Part shown: positions 39,320 through 46,426 of the stretch, one piece after another
Numbering within the stretch: the first letter of the stretch is position 1
Layout: each line of letters opens with the position of its first letter
DNA from: a virus
Length of the DNA stretch: 64,000 nt
IMG/VR virus record: IMGVR_UViG_3300034062_004592
Coordinates: 1-64,000 of that record
Strand: one strand, 5' to 3'
The notes under the pieces: model-generated
Told to the model about the DNA's origin: nothing
Seen by the model: the letters and a program-made list of their open reading frames with translations, nothing else
Database searches by the model: none
Translations under genes and position numbers: made by a program

Positions 39320-39347
39320 GCGTCCTGGTCATGACGTTAAACTGACC
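39320..39347 (+). promoter_or_regulatory. Pseudoknot element (UAAAC class), copy 6
   Basis: Stem 1 GCGTC/GACGT (one G-U) around CTGGTCAT; TAAAC; TGACC pairs with loop GGTCA. Relative to copy 2 both sides of helix 2 changed together, strong evidence for pairing. Ends 24 nt before ATG 39372. Confidence 0.75.
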
Positions 39348-39371
39348 TTAACCAAATCCACTAATCAACTC

Positions 39372-39485
39372 ATGTTTGAATCCATCCTTGGCATTGTTCT
39401 TCCCGTTGTTAAAGATTTGTTGTGGGCAGCGGCAGGCATGGCGCTGACCTATTTGATTAACAAGGTTCAACATAGTTGGGCATGA
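39372..39485 (+). CDS. Tiny membrane peptide
   Basis: 37 aa (begins MFESILGIVLPVVKDLLWAA), one TM segment. Leader AATCAACTC-ATG, ATGA overlap with the HicA-like gene. It has its own pseudoknot leader, so it is probably real. Function unknown. Confidence 0.5.
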   Translation: MFESILGIVLPVVKDLLWAAAGMALTYLINKVQHSWA

Positions 39486-39694
39486 CTAAACACGATGCAA
39501 CAAAACAAATCATTGCACTAGCTAAAACCTACGACTTTATTCTGATCAGGAAAAAGAAGCATCTGATTTTTAAGCATCCGTCTGGTGCCACGCTTGTAAC
39601 ATCAGGTACCACTGGTGACTGGCGTGCACTTAAAAATGTTGAAGCCAACATCAAACAAGTTCTTTTGAAACATGACTCAAATCACATCAACTAA
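39482..39694 (+). CDS. HicA/YcfA-like small dsRBD-fold protein
   Basis: 70 aa from ATG 39482. The pattern RKKKHLIFKHPSGATLVTSG followed by WRALKNVEANIKQVLLK resembles HicA-type domains (GSH-x-h-f--p-G then helix). HicA toxins cut mRNA using a conserved His; here His (KKKHLIF) is present. No HicB partner is adjacent, so a toxin role is doubtful. Confidence 0.5.
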   Translation: MTKHDATKQIIALAKTYDFILIRKKKHLIFKHPSGATLVTSGTTGDWRALKNVEANIKQVLLKHDSNHIN

Positions 39695-40373
39695 ACTCAA
39701 CGAGCTTAGTGTCATCAAACTCTACGAGCACTACAATGCTCTTGAAAAATCACTGCCTCTACTTACTCCTGAGTCCCAGGACTTGGCAAAAGCAGAGCTT
39801 GAGAGTTGCGCCAACCTACGGTCTGAAAAGGTTGATCGTATCTATTACGCCATGGCGGCGCACGACGACGCCTTGGAACGTATCAAGAAAGAAACTGAAC
39901 TCATCACGCAAGCTAAACGTCACCACGAATCTCAACTGCGGTCCCTCAAGGGGTTGTTAAACTGGTTGAAGCGGTCATTGCCATTTGATACCAATAAAAT
40001 CACTGGCCGCAATTATCAGTTCACACTTGTAAAGAAGAGGGAGTTAACGGTTGAAGTCTCGTCGGATCCGGACGTTTGGAGTCCTGAACACAGGCAACTC
40101 TATTGCATCGAAGAACAAGTCACCACAACTAAAGAAATTGTGCTACGTTCAATGTCAGGAGAAGTTCTTTCCACAAGAACAGAACCTGCCACCAAAACTA
40201 AAGTACTCCCAAACCTCGATGCCATCCGCGACGCCTACCAAACCGGACAACTTCTACCAAGTGGGGTCAAGGTCTGCCAAGAGTACAGCATCCGTTCTAA
40301 GCGAATCTATGTCGAACCACGTGTGGAACTACAAGCATCCGAGTATCCAGGACAATTTCTACCTGAAGATTGA
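39672..40373 (+). CDS. Siphovirus Gp157-like protein
   Basis: 233 aa. N-terminal coiled coil (LAKAELESCANLRSEKVDRI then IKKETELITQAKRHHESQLR), then a C-terminal domain with KITGRNYQFTLVKKRELTVE and DAIRDAYQTGQLLPSGVKVC. This two-part plan matches Siphovirus Gp157 proteins, linked in other phages to resistance or recombination functions. Overlaps both neighbours. Confidence 0.6.
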   Translation: MTQITSTKLNELSVIKLYEHYNALEKSLPLLTPESQDLAKAELESCANLRSEKVDRIYYAMAAHDDALERIKKETELITQAKRHHESQLRSLKGLLNWLKRSLPFDTNKITGRNYQFTLVKKRELTVEVSSDPDVWSPEHRQLYCIEEQVTTTKEIVLRSMSGEVLSTRTEPATKTKVLPNLDAIRDAYQTGQLLPSGVKVCQEYSIRSKRIYVEPRVELQASEYPGQFLPED

Positions 40374-40626
40374 AGCGCCATCCAATGTGGATGATGCCAA
40401 GATCAAAATGAACTGCCATCAACACGCAGTAAAAGACTTTGATCTTCAGCTGGAAATGAATGATCTTGAGATCGATATGCTCAAAGATCAGGATCAGGTA
40501 TTGCCGTACAACGAAACACGTGCGGATGAATTAGACCAAAAAAAACTTAAGTTGCTTCTCGGTAAGAGGTTCCATCAAAATGCTATGAATGCTTATTGGT
40601 ATTACTTGGCTAAGATGGGTAAATAA
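40309..40626 (+). CDS. Early protein, overlaps Gp157-like gene
   Basis: 105 aa from ATG 40309 (begins MSNHVWNYKHPSIQDNFYLK), overlapping the previous gene by 65 nt in another frame. Continuous protein-like sequence across the overlap supports this start. Charged helical C-terminus. Not recognised. Confidence 0.5.
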   Translation: MSNHVWNYKHPSIQDNFYLKIEAPSNVDDAKIKMNCHQHAVKDFDLQLEMNDLEIDMLKDQDQVLPYNETRADELDQKKLKLLLGKRFHQNAMNAYWYYLAKMGK

Positions 40627-40649
40627 CTTAAGGCTATACGGGGTGTTCC

Positions 40650-40913
40650 ATGGGGGGAGATTCAGTTCTCAATAACTTGATTGCTGGTTTTACTCAGGAT
40701 GGGACACCTCTTTCTGCGTTGATTGGTTCTAAGCAGGAGTTTGGAGTTGTCATCCTTACTGCCGCCATGCTTGCAAATGAAAACCTTGCAGGCCAAATGA
40801 CGGCAGAAGAAATGGTAGATGGTGCTATCAATTACTACAACGTAATCCAAGAGCGTCTTGGTTACTACCAGCAACATCAAGCCCATTCACTGGAACGACT
40901 TCTAAATAACTGA
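40650..40913 (+). CDS. Small early protein, unknown
   Basis: 87 aa (begins MGGDSVLNNLIAGFTQDGTP). Amphipathic helices; no family recognised. Confidence 0.55.
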   Translation: MGGDSVLNNLIAGFTQDGTPLSALIGSKQEFGVVILTAAMLANENLAGQMTAEEMVDGAINYYNVIQERLGYYQQHQAHSLERLLNN

Positions 40914-40941
40914 TATAGTGACTGGGTCCTTCCAGTTATTG

Positions 40942-41139
40942 ATGGAACCAGTTACTGTGCCAAAACTAACGGTGTCATTTGCAATTGATATTGAAGTAGA
41001 GTATGACTCCTTCGGTGGTAAAACGCCGCAGGATATTGCGATTGCGCTCCAAGATGAGATTGATGATCTCCTCTACGAAGCAAGCCCCACTGTGTCTTCT
41101 GTATTCACTTCCATTACCGCACTGGATTCCAATGACTGA
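40942..41139 (+). CDS. Small acidic protein, unknown
   Basis: 65 aa from ATG 40942 (begins MEPVTVPKLTVSFAIDIEVE); the GTG at 40918 is less likely. Ends Asn-Asp-stop at an ATGACTGA junction. Not recognised. Confidence 0.55.
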   Translation: MEPVTVPKLTVSFAIDIEVEYDSFGGKTPQDIAIALQDEIDDLLYEASPTVSSVFTSITALDSND

Positions 41140-41458
41140 CGACCTCGCAATCAAACTTAAAACTGCTGGGGCTTTTGATACGCCTTGGCTCAAGGAACAA
41201 CTCCGCAACTGGAACGTTATTACTGAGCAAAAGAAAGCAGACTTTACTGAGCACATGTATGAGTGCTCTGGACGCCAGCACCCGCAGCATCCCATGCACG
41301 GCCTCTACACCGGCCTGTGGGAAGCCTTCTGCCTGAATGAGGCAGGTCCGTACTGCCGGGAGAAGTACTTCCAAATGGTGGAAGCAGTGCGTCAATACGA
41401 GGCTGGTTTGCTGCCAGCGGTTGCGCTTGACACAGAACCCGTGGTAGTTATATCTTAA
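41132..41458 (+). CDS. Early protein, unknown
   Basis: 108 aa from ATG 41132 (begins MTDDLAIKLKTAGAFDTPWL). His/Cys/Trp-rich centre (CSGRQHPQHPMHGLYTGLWE). Followed by a terminator. Not recognised. Confidence 0.55.
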   Translation: MTDDLAIKLKTAGAFDTPWLKEQLRNWNVITEQKKADFTEHMYECSGRQHPQHPMHGLYTGLWEAFCLNEAGPYCREKYFQMVEAVRQYEAGLLPAVALDTEPVVVIS

Positions 41459-41483
41459 GCTTTATATTGAACACAGTTGCTTC

Positions 41484-41517
41484 AAAGCACATCACAATGC
41501 GGGTGTGCTTTTTCTTT
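41484..41517 (+). terminator. Rho-independent terminator abutting next start
   Basis: AAAGCAC/GTGCTTT stem with T-rich tail (TTTTCTTTT); the next ATG is at 41519. Confidence 0.75.
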
Positions 41518-41518
41518 T

Positions 41519-41986
41519 ATGGACCATCCCCACGAACCCATCAATGCCATCAAGGAATGGCAAAAGTGGTACCGCACTCACGCCGTTGTTGCTTCCATGG
41601 ATGAACCGTTAATGTCTAAAGACTCACGCGAAAATTTGCACGACACCTCCAAAGCTACGCATGAGATGCCAGACTGGCGTTCGTTTTACAAAGAACTTGC
41701 CGAGGTTGATATTGAACCTACCAAGGTAGATGACAACATTTATCTACAGAAAGCAATCGAACACTTTAGTGACACTCTTTGTGAATTTGCGCATGAACTA
41801 AGTGCTGAACAGTTCTACAAAGCATTCTTGATTGCAGCTACAAATGTAGCCAAGAGTGCACAAGATGATTACCTCAAGTGCAAAACATTAGTTGATCTTA
41901 TTGAAGGCAATGAAGAAACAAAAGCGAGTGAATTATCCGAATTGGATATGCCACAAGTGCGGCGTAAAGCACGGTGCCTGGTATAA
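41519..41986 (+). CDS. Early protein, unknown
   Basis: 155 aa from ATG 41519 (begins MDHPHEPINAIKEWQKWYRT), helical and acidic. Its 3' end overlaps the start of the broken zinc-finger gene by 77 nt. Not recognised. Confidence 0.55.
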   Translation: MDHPHEPINAIKEWQKWYRTHAVVASMDEPLMSKDSRENLHDTSKATHEMPDWRSFYKELAEVDIEPTKVDDNIYLQKAIEHFSDTLCEFAHELSAEQFYKAFLIAATNVAKSAQDDYLKCKTLVDLIEGNEETKASELSELDMPQVRRKARCLV

Positions 41987-42136
41987 AAATGGAACTTATA
42001 TTGGACCTGACAATTGCTCTACAAATCACATGGGAACTTGTGGTGTGTGTGTGGTACAACTGATGTAAGCGTTACTGAGCCACGGGACTATGGCCACTTG
42101 CGTGCTGAATGGAGGCAAGAAAAACTACAATTTTAG
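41910..42136 (+). pseudogene. Small zinc-finger protein split by a GT-tract frameshift
   Basis: From ATG 41910 the frame reads MKKQKRVNYPNWICHKCGVK ... NHMGTCGVC and then stops at 42068. Removing 2 nt from the (GT)5G tract at 42043-42053 restores one continuous 74-codon gene: ...CGVCGTTDVSVTEPRDYG... ending KLQF at 42136. The intact form has the Cys-His pairs and VTEPRDYG tail I recall from other marine and cyanophage small proteins. It is either a genuine mutation, slippage-based phase variation, recoding, or a sequencing error. Confidence 0.7.
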
Positions 42137-42477
42137 TTGCCAGTGCCAAGAGAAAATAATACAGTTGCCGCAGTGCCGCCCGATTCGGATACAAATACTG
42201 GTCGAACGTATCTCACCGGGTGGTTTGTTGAGTTGTAATGAGTTGTACCGTTAGCGGTAATGGTTGTATTGGCAATTATTTTAGACCAGTGGGTTCCGTC
42301 AATTGATGCTTCTAGTGCAATGATAACGTTGGTATTAATTGATGCTACTGTTACAAACAACGAATAGTTTTTTGTGACAATAGTTGGAGGTAAATAAACA
42401 GAAATGGAATCACACGAAGCGGGTGCATCAAGCAAAGGATAAGTAAAAAATAAACTATCGGGGGGATGTGCTGTCAT
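42133..42477 (-). CDS. Virion-associated beta protein
   Basis: 114 aa, beta-rich, Thr/Ser/Asn-rich (begins MTAHPPDSLFFTYPLLDAPA), like small phage adhesion or discoidin-type domains. AAAGG precedes the ATG. Last gene of the minus fibre cassette. Converges on the split zinc-finger gene. Confidence 0.5.
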   Translation of the reverse strand: MTAHPPDSLFFTYPLLDAPASCDSISVYLPPTIVTKNYSLFVTVASINTNVIIALEASIDGTHWSKIIANTTITANGTTHYNSTNHPVRYVRPVFVSESGGTAATVLFSLGTGN

Positions 42478-42559
42478 GAGTTTTGCCTTTATCTTTTTAT
42501 TTTAATGCATAAAATTATTGTTGCACTTCCTTTTATAATAGAACTACAGTTAAAAAATT

Positions 42560-42652
42560 ATGTATACTCCTGCTCCCCAACAGTACCAAGTAGCTGTAAA
42601 CAATAATTATGTTGCAAACACTCTTACCGGCTGCTCCGGCGTCACGACATAG
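42560..42652 (+). pseudogene. Truncated copy of the Dps gene 5' end
   Basis: The first ~10 codons (MYTPAPQQYQ) and ~8 nt of upstream sequence (TAGAACTA) match the start of the Dps-like gene at 46427, then it diverges and stops after 30 codons, running into the fibre gene antisense. It lies at the other border of the minus-strand fibre cassette, so it looks like a recombination remnant. Confidence 0.65.
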
Positions 42653-42906
42653 GCGTCCCACCCATCAGGCAGCTCACCGATGTAGTTGACGTGCCAGCCG
42701 CTCAGCAGCACGGGTGGGGTAAGCACCTCGCCGGTCTCAGGGTCGTAGGTGCCGCCTGTGTAGATGGGACCGATGACATCCAGGGCGTGCGTGTGGCTGG
42801 CGGTGAGGGGATGCGTGACGCCATCATCGTCGGTGTAAAGAAGGCCAGCAGCATCCAGGGCAGCCATGCCGGTGGATTCGTCGGGGAAGCGGATGTAGTG
42901 GGTCAT
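42607..42906 (-). CDS. Fibre-cassette small protein
   Basis: 99 aa (begins MTHYIRFPDESTGMAALDAA), a compact domain with WHVNYIGELPDGWDAYV. ATGA-type overlap with the fibre gene. This type often sits beside phage tail-fibre genes; function unknown. Confidence 0.55.
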   Translation of the reverse strand: MTHYIRFPDESTGMAALDAAGLLYTDDDGVTHPLTASHTHALDVIGPIYTGGTYDPETGEVLTPPVLLSGWHVNYIGELPDGWDAYVVTPEQPVRVFAT

Positions 42907-44219
42907 TGCGTGATTGCCTGGAGGGTGCTGTTGGGGAGGCGCTGGGGCCAGTAGGTGAGGCGGCGGATGGTGCCTCCTTTCTGTACAACAAAACTACTAT
43001 CTCCTTGAATCGCAAGCCTGCTAAGGGTTGGCATGGACGATGGGTTTGCACTTGTAGAAACAGCAGAGCCATTGCAAGAGAGCCCTCTTCCGCTGGCGGA
43101 AACTGCCAACGCAGCTCGGTTCAAAACGTTTGCCGTGAATGTCCCACCAGCATCCATTCGCCCTTGGTTTGCAGATGCAACAAGCATGTTTGAGCTTACT
43201 CTTTGATTGGCTACGCTAACGCTAAATAGATTGATCGAATTGTTAGCGGTTTCGTCATCAATAACAACAATCGAACCTCCAACTGCTGGCTGATCGTATG
43301 CTGCAAACACCGTCCCCTCATCCTGCCGATACCAGGAGCTGAAGTTCGCCCCCGTGATGCTGGCAACGTCCGCGCTGCGGGTGGCGGCTGCGGTTGACGT
43401 TGGGATCGCACTGGTCGCAAATGCACCCAGCTCTAGCTGGGGCAGGCCGATGCGGAGGGTGATGTCAACAGCCAAGCCAGTGTTAATGTTGCATTGAATG
43501 AAAGGCATAAGGGCGGCTACAGTAGCCCCTCCCGATAGTGTTCTAGTAAACGATGGCCTATAAGACCCCAGTGGTGTAACAGGAATAGTCATGTCCTGTG
43601 TGCCACTAACCACCGCAACACCTGCTGATGTGTTTTCCTGCAAAACAAGGCGAATGTTTGTGAAATTAGCGGTTGAGCCAGCCTGCACTTTGATGTAGTT
43701 CGTTAGCGTCCAGGCCTGCCCAGTTAAAGCTGGCACACCCGTGGCGGTTTCAAACACAATGTTTGTCTGACCTGTGCCTGTAGTTGTGCCGTTAATGCGA
43801 AAATCAATGTATGTAATTCCATTTTCCGTGCCGGTGCCGACTACATTTGCCGCTAGACCCGTATTGTTTGACTGGTTCCAATTTGTTGGAGGTGTCCCCG
43901 GCGTACCAGCCACCGCGCCAACCATCGTGTTGTTGCGGATGCTGTTGGTCCTCTGCTCCTCCACCAGCAGGCCCAGGCTTTCGCCGGTTGTGGGGTTGTG
44001 GTCAAACCTCGGCACATCCACAGCCGCCGTCTGCAGCGTTCCCGCACTGTCGATGAAGGTCGCACTGCTGGCGCGGGTAAACGTAACTAAATTTTGCCCA
44101 GTTGCAGAATCAATTAAACTTTTAGTAGACGCAAAGTTTAAATCAAGGGCAGAATTTTTAAATATAGTAGAGGCAAAGTTTCCAGCTGTTAAAGCTTTTA
44201 AATGAGGAAGTATAAACAT
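42903..44219 (-). CDS. Tail fibre / head-spike-like protein
   Basis: 438 aa. N-terminal segment FTRASSATFIDSAGTLQTAA and DVPRFDHNPTTGESLGLLVE are characteristic of phage fibre/spike modules of the concanavalin-like type, followed by beta-rich Thr/Ser/Asn repeats and a C-terminal domain (PQRLPNSTLQAITQ). Likely receptor binding or decoration. Confidence 0.7.
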   Translation of the reverse strand: MFILPHLKALTAGNFASTIFKNSALDLNFASTKSLIDSATGQNLVTFTRASSATFIDSAGTLQTAAVDVPRFDHNPTTGESLGLLVEEQRTNSIRNNTMVGAVAGTPGTPPTNWNQSNNTGLAANVVGTGTENGITYIDFRINGTTTGTGQTNIVFETATGVPALTGQAWTLTNYIKVQAGSTANFTNIRLVLQENTSAGVAVVSGTQDMTIPVTPLGSYRPSFTRTLSGGATVAALMPFIQCNINTGLAVDITLRIGLPQLELGAFATSAIPTSTAAATRSADVASITGANFSSWYRQDEGTVFAAYDQPAVGGSIVVIDDETANNSINLFSVSVANQRVSSNMLVASANQGRMDAGGTFTANVLNRAALAVSASGRGLSCNGSAVSTSANPSSMPTLSRLAIQGDSSFVVQKGGTIRRLTYWPQRLPNSTLQAITQ

Positions 44220-44224
44220 TTTGA

Positions 44225-44620
44225 TCAGCTCGTAGTATCGCCGGTAAGAATGTATTCATTTGTTACTACGCTAACTAAAGATGCAATTGCATATTGGCCA
44301 CCTGTTTTATTAGTGCCATTCCGTAAACGTAAAGTTGCGCCGGCTCCAGCGGTTACCGTTATTTGTCCTGTTCCGTATTGGACGATGCTGCATGTAAAAC
44401 GTGCGGATAATCCTGCTGGAATTGTTAATGTAATAGTAGATGAATTTGTAAAAACAACAATTTTTCCATTGTCATCATTATTTAAAGTGTAAGCAGTAGT
44501 TGTTTTTGTTGTTAGTCCAGGGGGATTTAATTGATACGTATCCGCTGAAACGCCAGGAAAATTACAGTACTGCTTGTAAATAGCAGTGCCTTCAGAATTT
44601 ATCAAAGGAAATTTAGACAT
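44225..44620 (-). CDS. Fibre-associated beta protein
   Basis: 131 aa, beta-rich (begins MSKFPLINSEGTAIYKQYCN; centre TLTIPAGLSARFTCSIVQYG). This repeat type is found in phage fibre domains. Part of the minus cassette. Confidence 0.6.
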   Translation of the reverse strand: MSKFPLINSEGTAIYKQYCNFPGVSADTYQLNPPGLTTKTTTAYTLNNDDNGKIVVFTNSSTITLTIPAGLSARFTCSIVQYGTGQITVTAGAGATLRLRNGTNKTGGQYAIASLVSVVTNEYILTGDTTS

Positions 44621-44659
44621 GTGCGCATCATCTTGTTTTTATAAGTCTAGCAAACCAAA

Positions 44660-45175
44660 TTAAGCTTGAGCTTCTGTCCAGGAAGGATGCGTGGCGATTG
44701 TGTTGGTAGTAACAGCGCTAACGTTGGTTACCCTCATGGATTGGGAAGAAATCTCAAGATGAGTCGTTAATGTAGGTGGCTGCGGCCAGGTGATGTCGAA
44801 TGGGTTGGGCGCATCAGCCAGATCGCGCAGGGCCTGGCGGTAGATGGCCCAGGCGTCACGATCAGCGCCGAGGTCGTAGTCAGCAATCTGCGTCCAGTCG
44901 CTGGCCTTGAGCAGCTCGATGCGCTGATCGCGGACCTTGGCGTGCTGCATTTGCAGCTCGTTGAAGCTGTAGGGGCGCACCACAAAGGCGCTGCCGTCCC
45001 AGTCAATCGTTTCCAGCTTCGGGTTGCACTCGGGGCGCTCGTAGGGGCCGCTGTACCCGGCACGCTCCAGCTCGTCAGGCGTGAAGGTGGTGCTGTCGGT
45101 GCGGGTGCTGCCGTCCGCAAAGCGGATGCGGTGCGGCAATGGTGCTGGGGCGGCTTGGCGGTGGGAGTAGAGCAT
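44660..45175 (-). CDS. Tail fibre assembly chaperone-like protein
   Basis: 171 aa. The motif RDQRIELLKASDWTQIADYD then WAIYRQALRDLADAPNPFDI matches the phage tail assembly chaperone / fibre-assembly domain (R-R-LL--SDWT-----W--YRQALRDL). It probably helps fold the adjacent fibres. Confidence 0.75.
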   Translation of the reverse strand: MLYSHRQAAPAPLPHRIRFADGSTRTDSTTFTPDELERAGYSGPYERPECNPKLETIDWDGSAFVVRPYSFNELQMQHAKVRDQRIELLKASDWTQIADYDLGADRDAWAIYRQALRDLADAPNPFDITWPQPPTLTTHLEISSQSMRVTNVSAVTTNTIATHPSWTEAQA

Positions 45176-45954
45176 CAGAAGTTCGGGAAGGGACCACTCG
45201 GAAGTACATCTGGGCGGGCAACGCCTTTGGTAATGCGGAGATCGTCGATGTAGCCCGGCATGTAATAAGTTCCAAGGCCAGTAATAAAACGACCTACGTA
45301 CAGATCATCGTTGTTAATCTTGTTGTAACTTGTTGAGTCTGTAGCCGTTGCGCCAAGTTGTGTATTGTCTACCAAAAGTCGCAGATTAGTGCCGCTTCTA
45401 GTGGCCTTGATGAAATACCATGTATTGACAACTGGGGTCCATGCGCGGCTAGTTATTGTTGAAGTCGTCCCATCAAATCTATACCAGGCAAGTGTATTAT
45501 CTGTTTCCCAAAATAACGCCCAACCGGATGTAGTTGGAGACCCGCCCCCGATGGCGCCAACGCCAAGGCTGACTAATGGAATTAATGAACTAACAGAATC
45601 AAACCGAGCCCATAGTTCTACATCAAAATTACCTGTGCCAAGCTCAAATGCACTATTGACCGGAACAGTCAGAAAGTCTCCTGCTCCGTCAAAGTATCCG
45701 CTTGCACCGCCCCATTTGCTCTGCGCCGTGCTTATCTGCGCGTTGCCATTAGCCGTGACTGTAAACCCGTTGCTGCTGTTATCCGTAAACGTAGTGCTGC
45801 TGTTGCTGCCATCCATGTGCAGCAGCAGGCTTACATTGGCAAAGTAGGGATCAGAGCCTTCAATAATCGCCCGCTCGTTCGGAAACCACAGACCAGGAGT
45901 GGTGCGCTTTTGCTCGCGCCTGAATCCCAGCAGTCCGCCGTTGAAGCCGAGCAT
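45175..45954 (-). CDS. LamG/ConA-like adhesin
   Basis: 259 aa. Pattern ANVSLLLHMDGSNSSTTFTD, GYFDGAGDFLTVPVNSAFEL, FDVELWARFDS and a final YIDDLRITKGVARP is the laminin-G/concanavalin fold. A sugar-binding virion adhesin. Single-base ATGA-type overlaps on both sides. Confidence 0.8.
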   Translation of the reverse strand: MLGFNGGLLGFRREQKRTTPGLWFPNERAIIEGSDPYFANVSLLLHMDGSNSSTTFTDNSSNGFTVTANGNAQISTAQSKWGGASGYFDGAGDFLTVPVNSAFELGTGNFDVELWARFDSVSSLIPLVSLGVGAIGGGSPTTSGWALFWETDNTLAWYRFDGTTSTITSRAWTPVVNTWYFIKATRSGTNLRLLVDNTQLGATATDSTSYNKINNDDLYVGRFITGLGTYYMPGYIDDLRITKGVARPDVLPSGPFPNF

Positions 45955-46313
45955 CAGCTGATGTCCTCGTAGGAGATGACCAGCTCCAGGTCGTTGGCGG
46001 CGCTGGCCTGTGCGCGGAGGCTGTGGCCTTCTTCCAGGTAGATGTATGCCTCGCGGGTGACCAGTACCTGGGTAGCGTCAGCTGGCACGCTGATCGTCTT
46101 GCCAATAGCGAAGCCAGTGGTGCCGTTGTAATGCTCCAAGCTGATGTCAGCCGCTGCGGTGCCGTCCACGTTGGCGCAGTAGACGCTGTTGATCTTTAGC
46201 ACCTTGCCACTGCTGGCGCCGTTGCTCAGCGCTGCAGCCATCGAGGTGGTGACGGCATACCCTATTGTTTTGCCATTTATTGTAGTTGGCGTTTTAAGGT
46301 TTGGTGCTGCCAC
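45954..46313 (-). CDS. Small virion protein, beta-rich
   Basis: 119 aa with a GTG start (begins MAAPNLKTPTTINGKTIGYA). Beta-sandwich-like (LVTREAYIYLEEGHSLRAQA). First gene of the minus fibre cassette. Not further identified. Confidence 0.6.
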   Translation of the reverse strand: MAAPNLKTPTTINGKTIGYAVTTSMAAALSNGASSGKVLKINSVYCANVDGTAAADISLEHYNGTTGFAIGKTISVPADATQVLVTREAYIYLEEGHSLRAQASAANDLELVISYEDIS

Positions 46314-46426
46314 TGAAGGATATCTTATTGAAAATAGTCTAGCAAAACTATTTCAAATAATTGATTTGCTTCGCATTAAACATAAAAAGTCTAACGTTGT
46401 TAAACTAGAACTATTGATAAGTAACC
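46314..46426. promoter_or_regulatory. Divergent intergenic region
   Basis: 113 bp, AT-rich, between the fibre cassette (minus) and the Dps-like gene (plus). The 3' part (TAGAACTAT near the ATG) recurs before the truncated copy at 42560. Must hold promoters both ways; no clear -10/-35 set. Confidence 0.45.
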
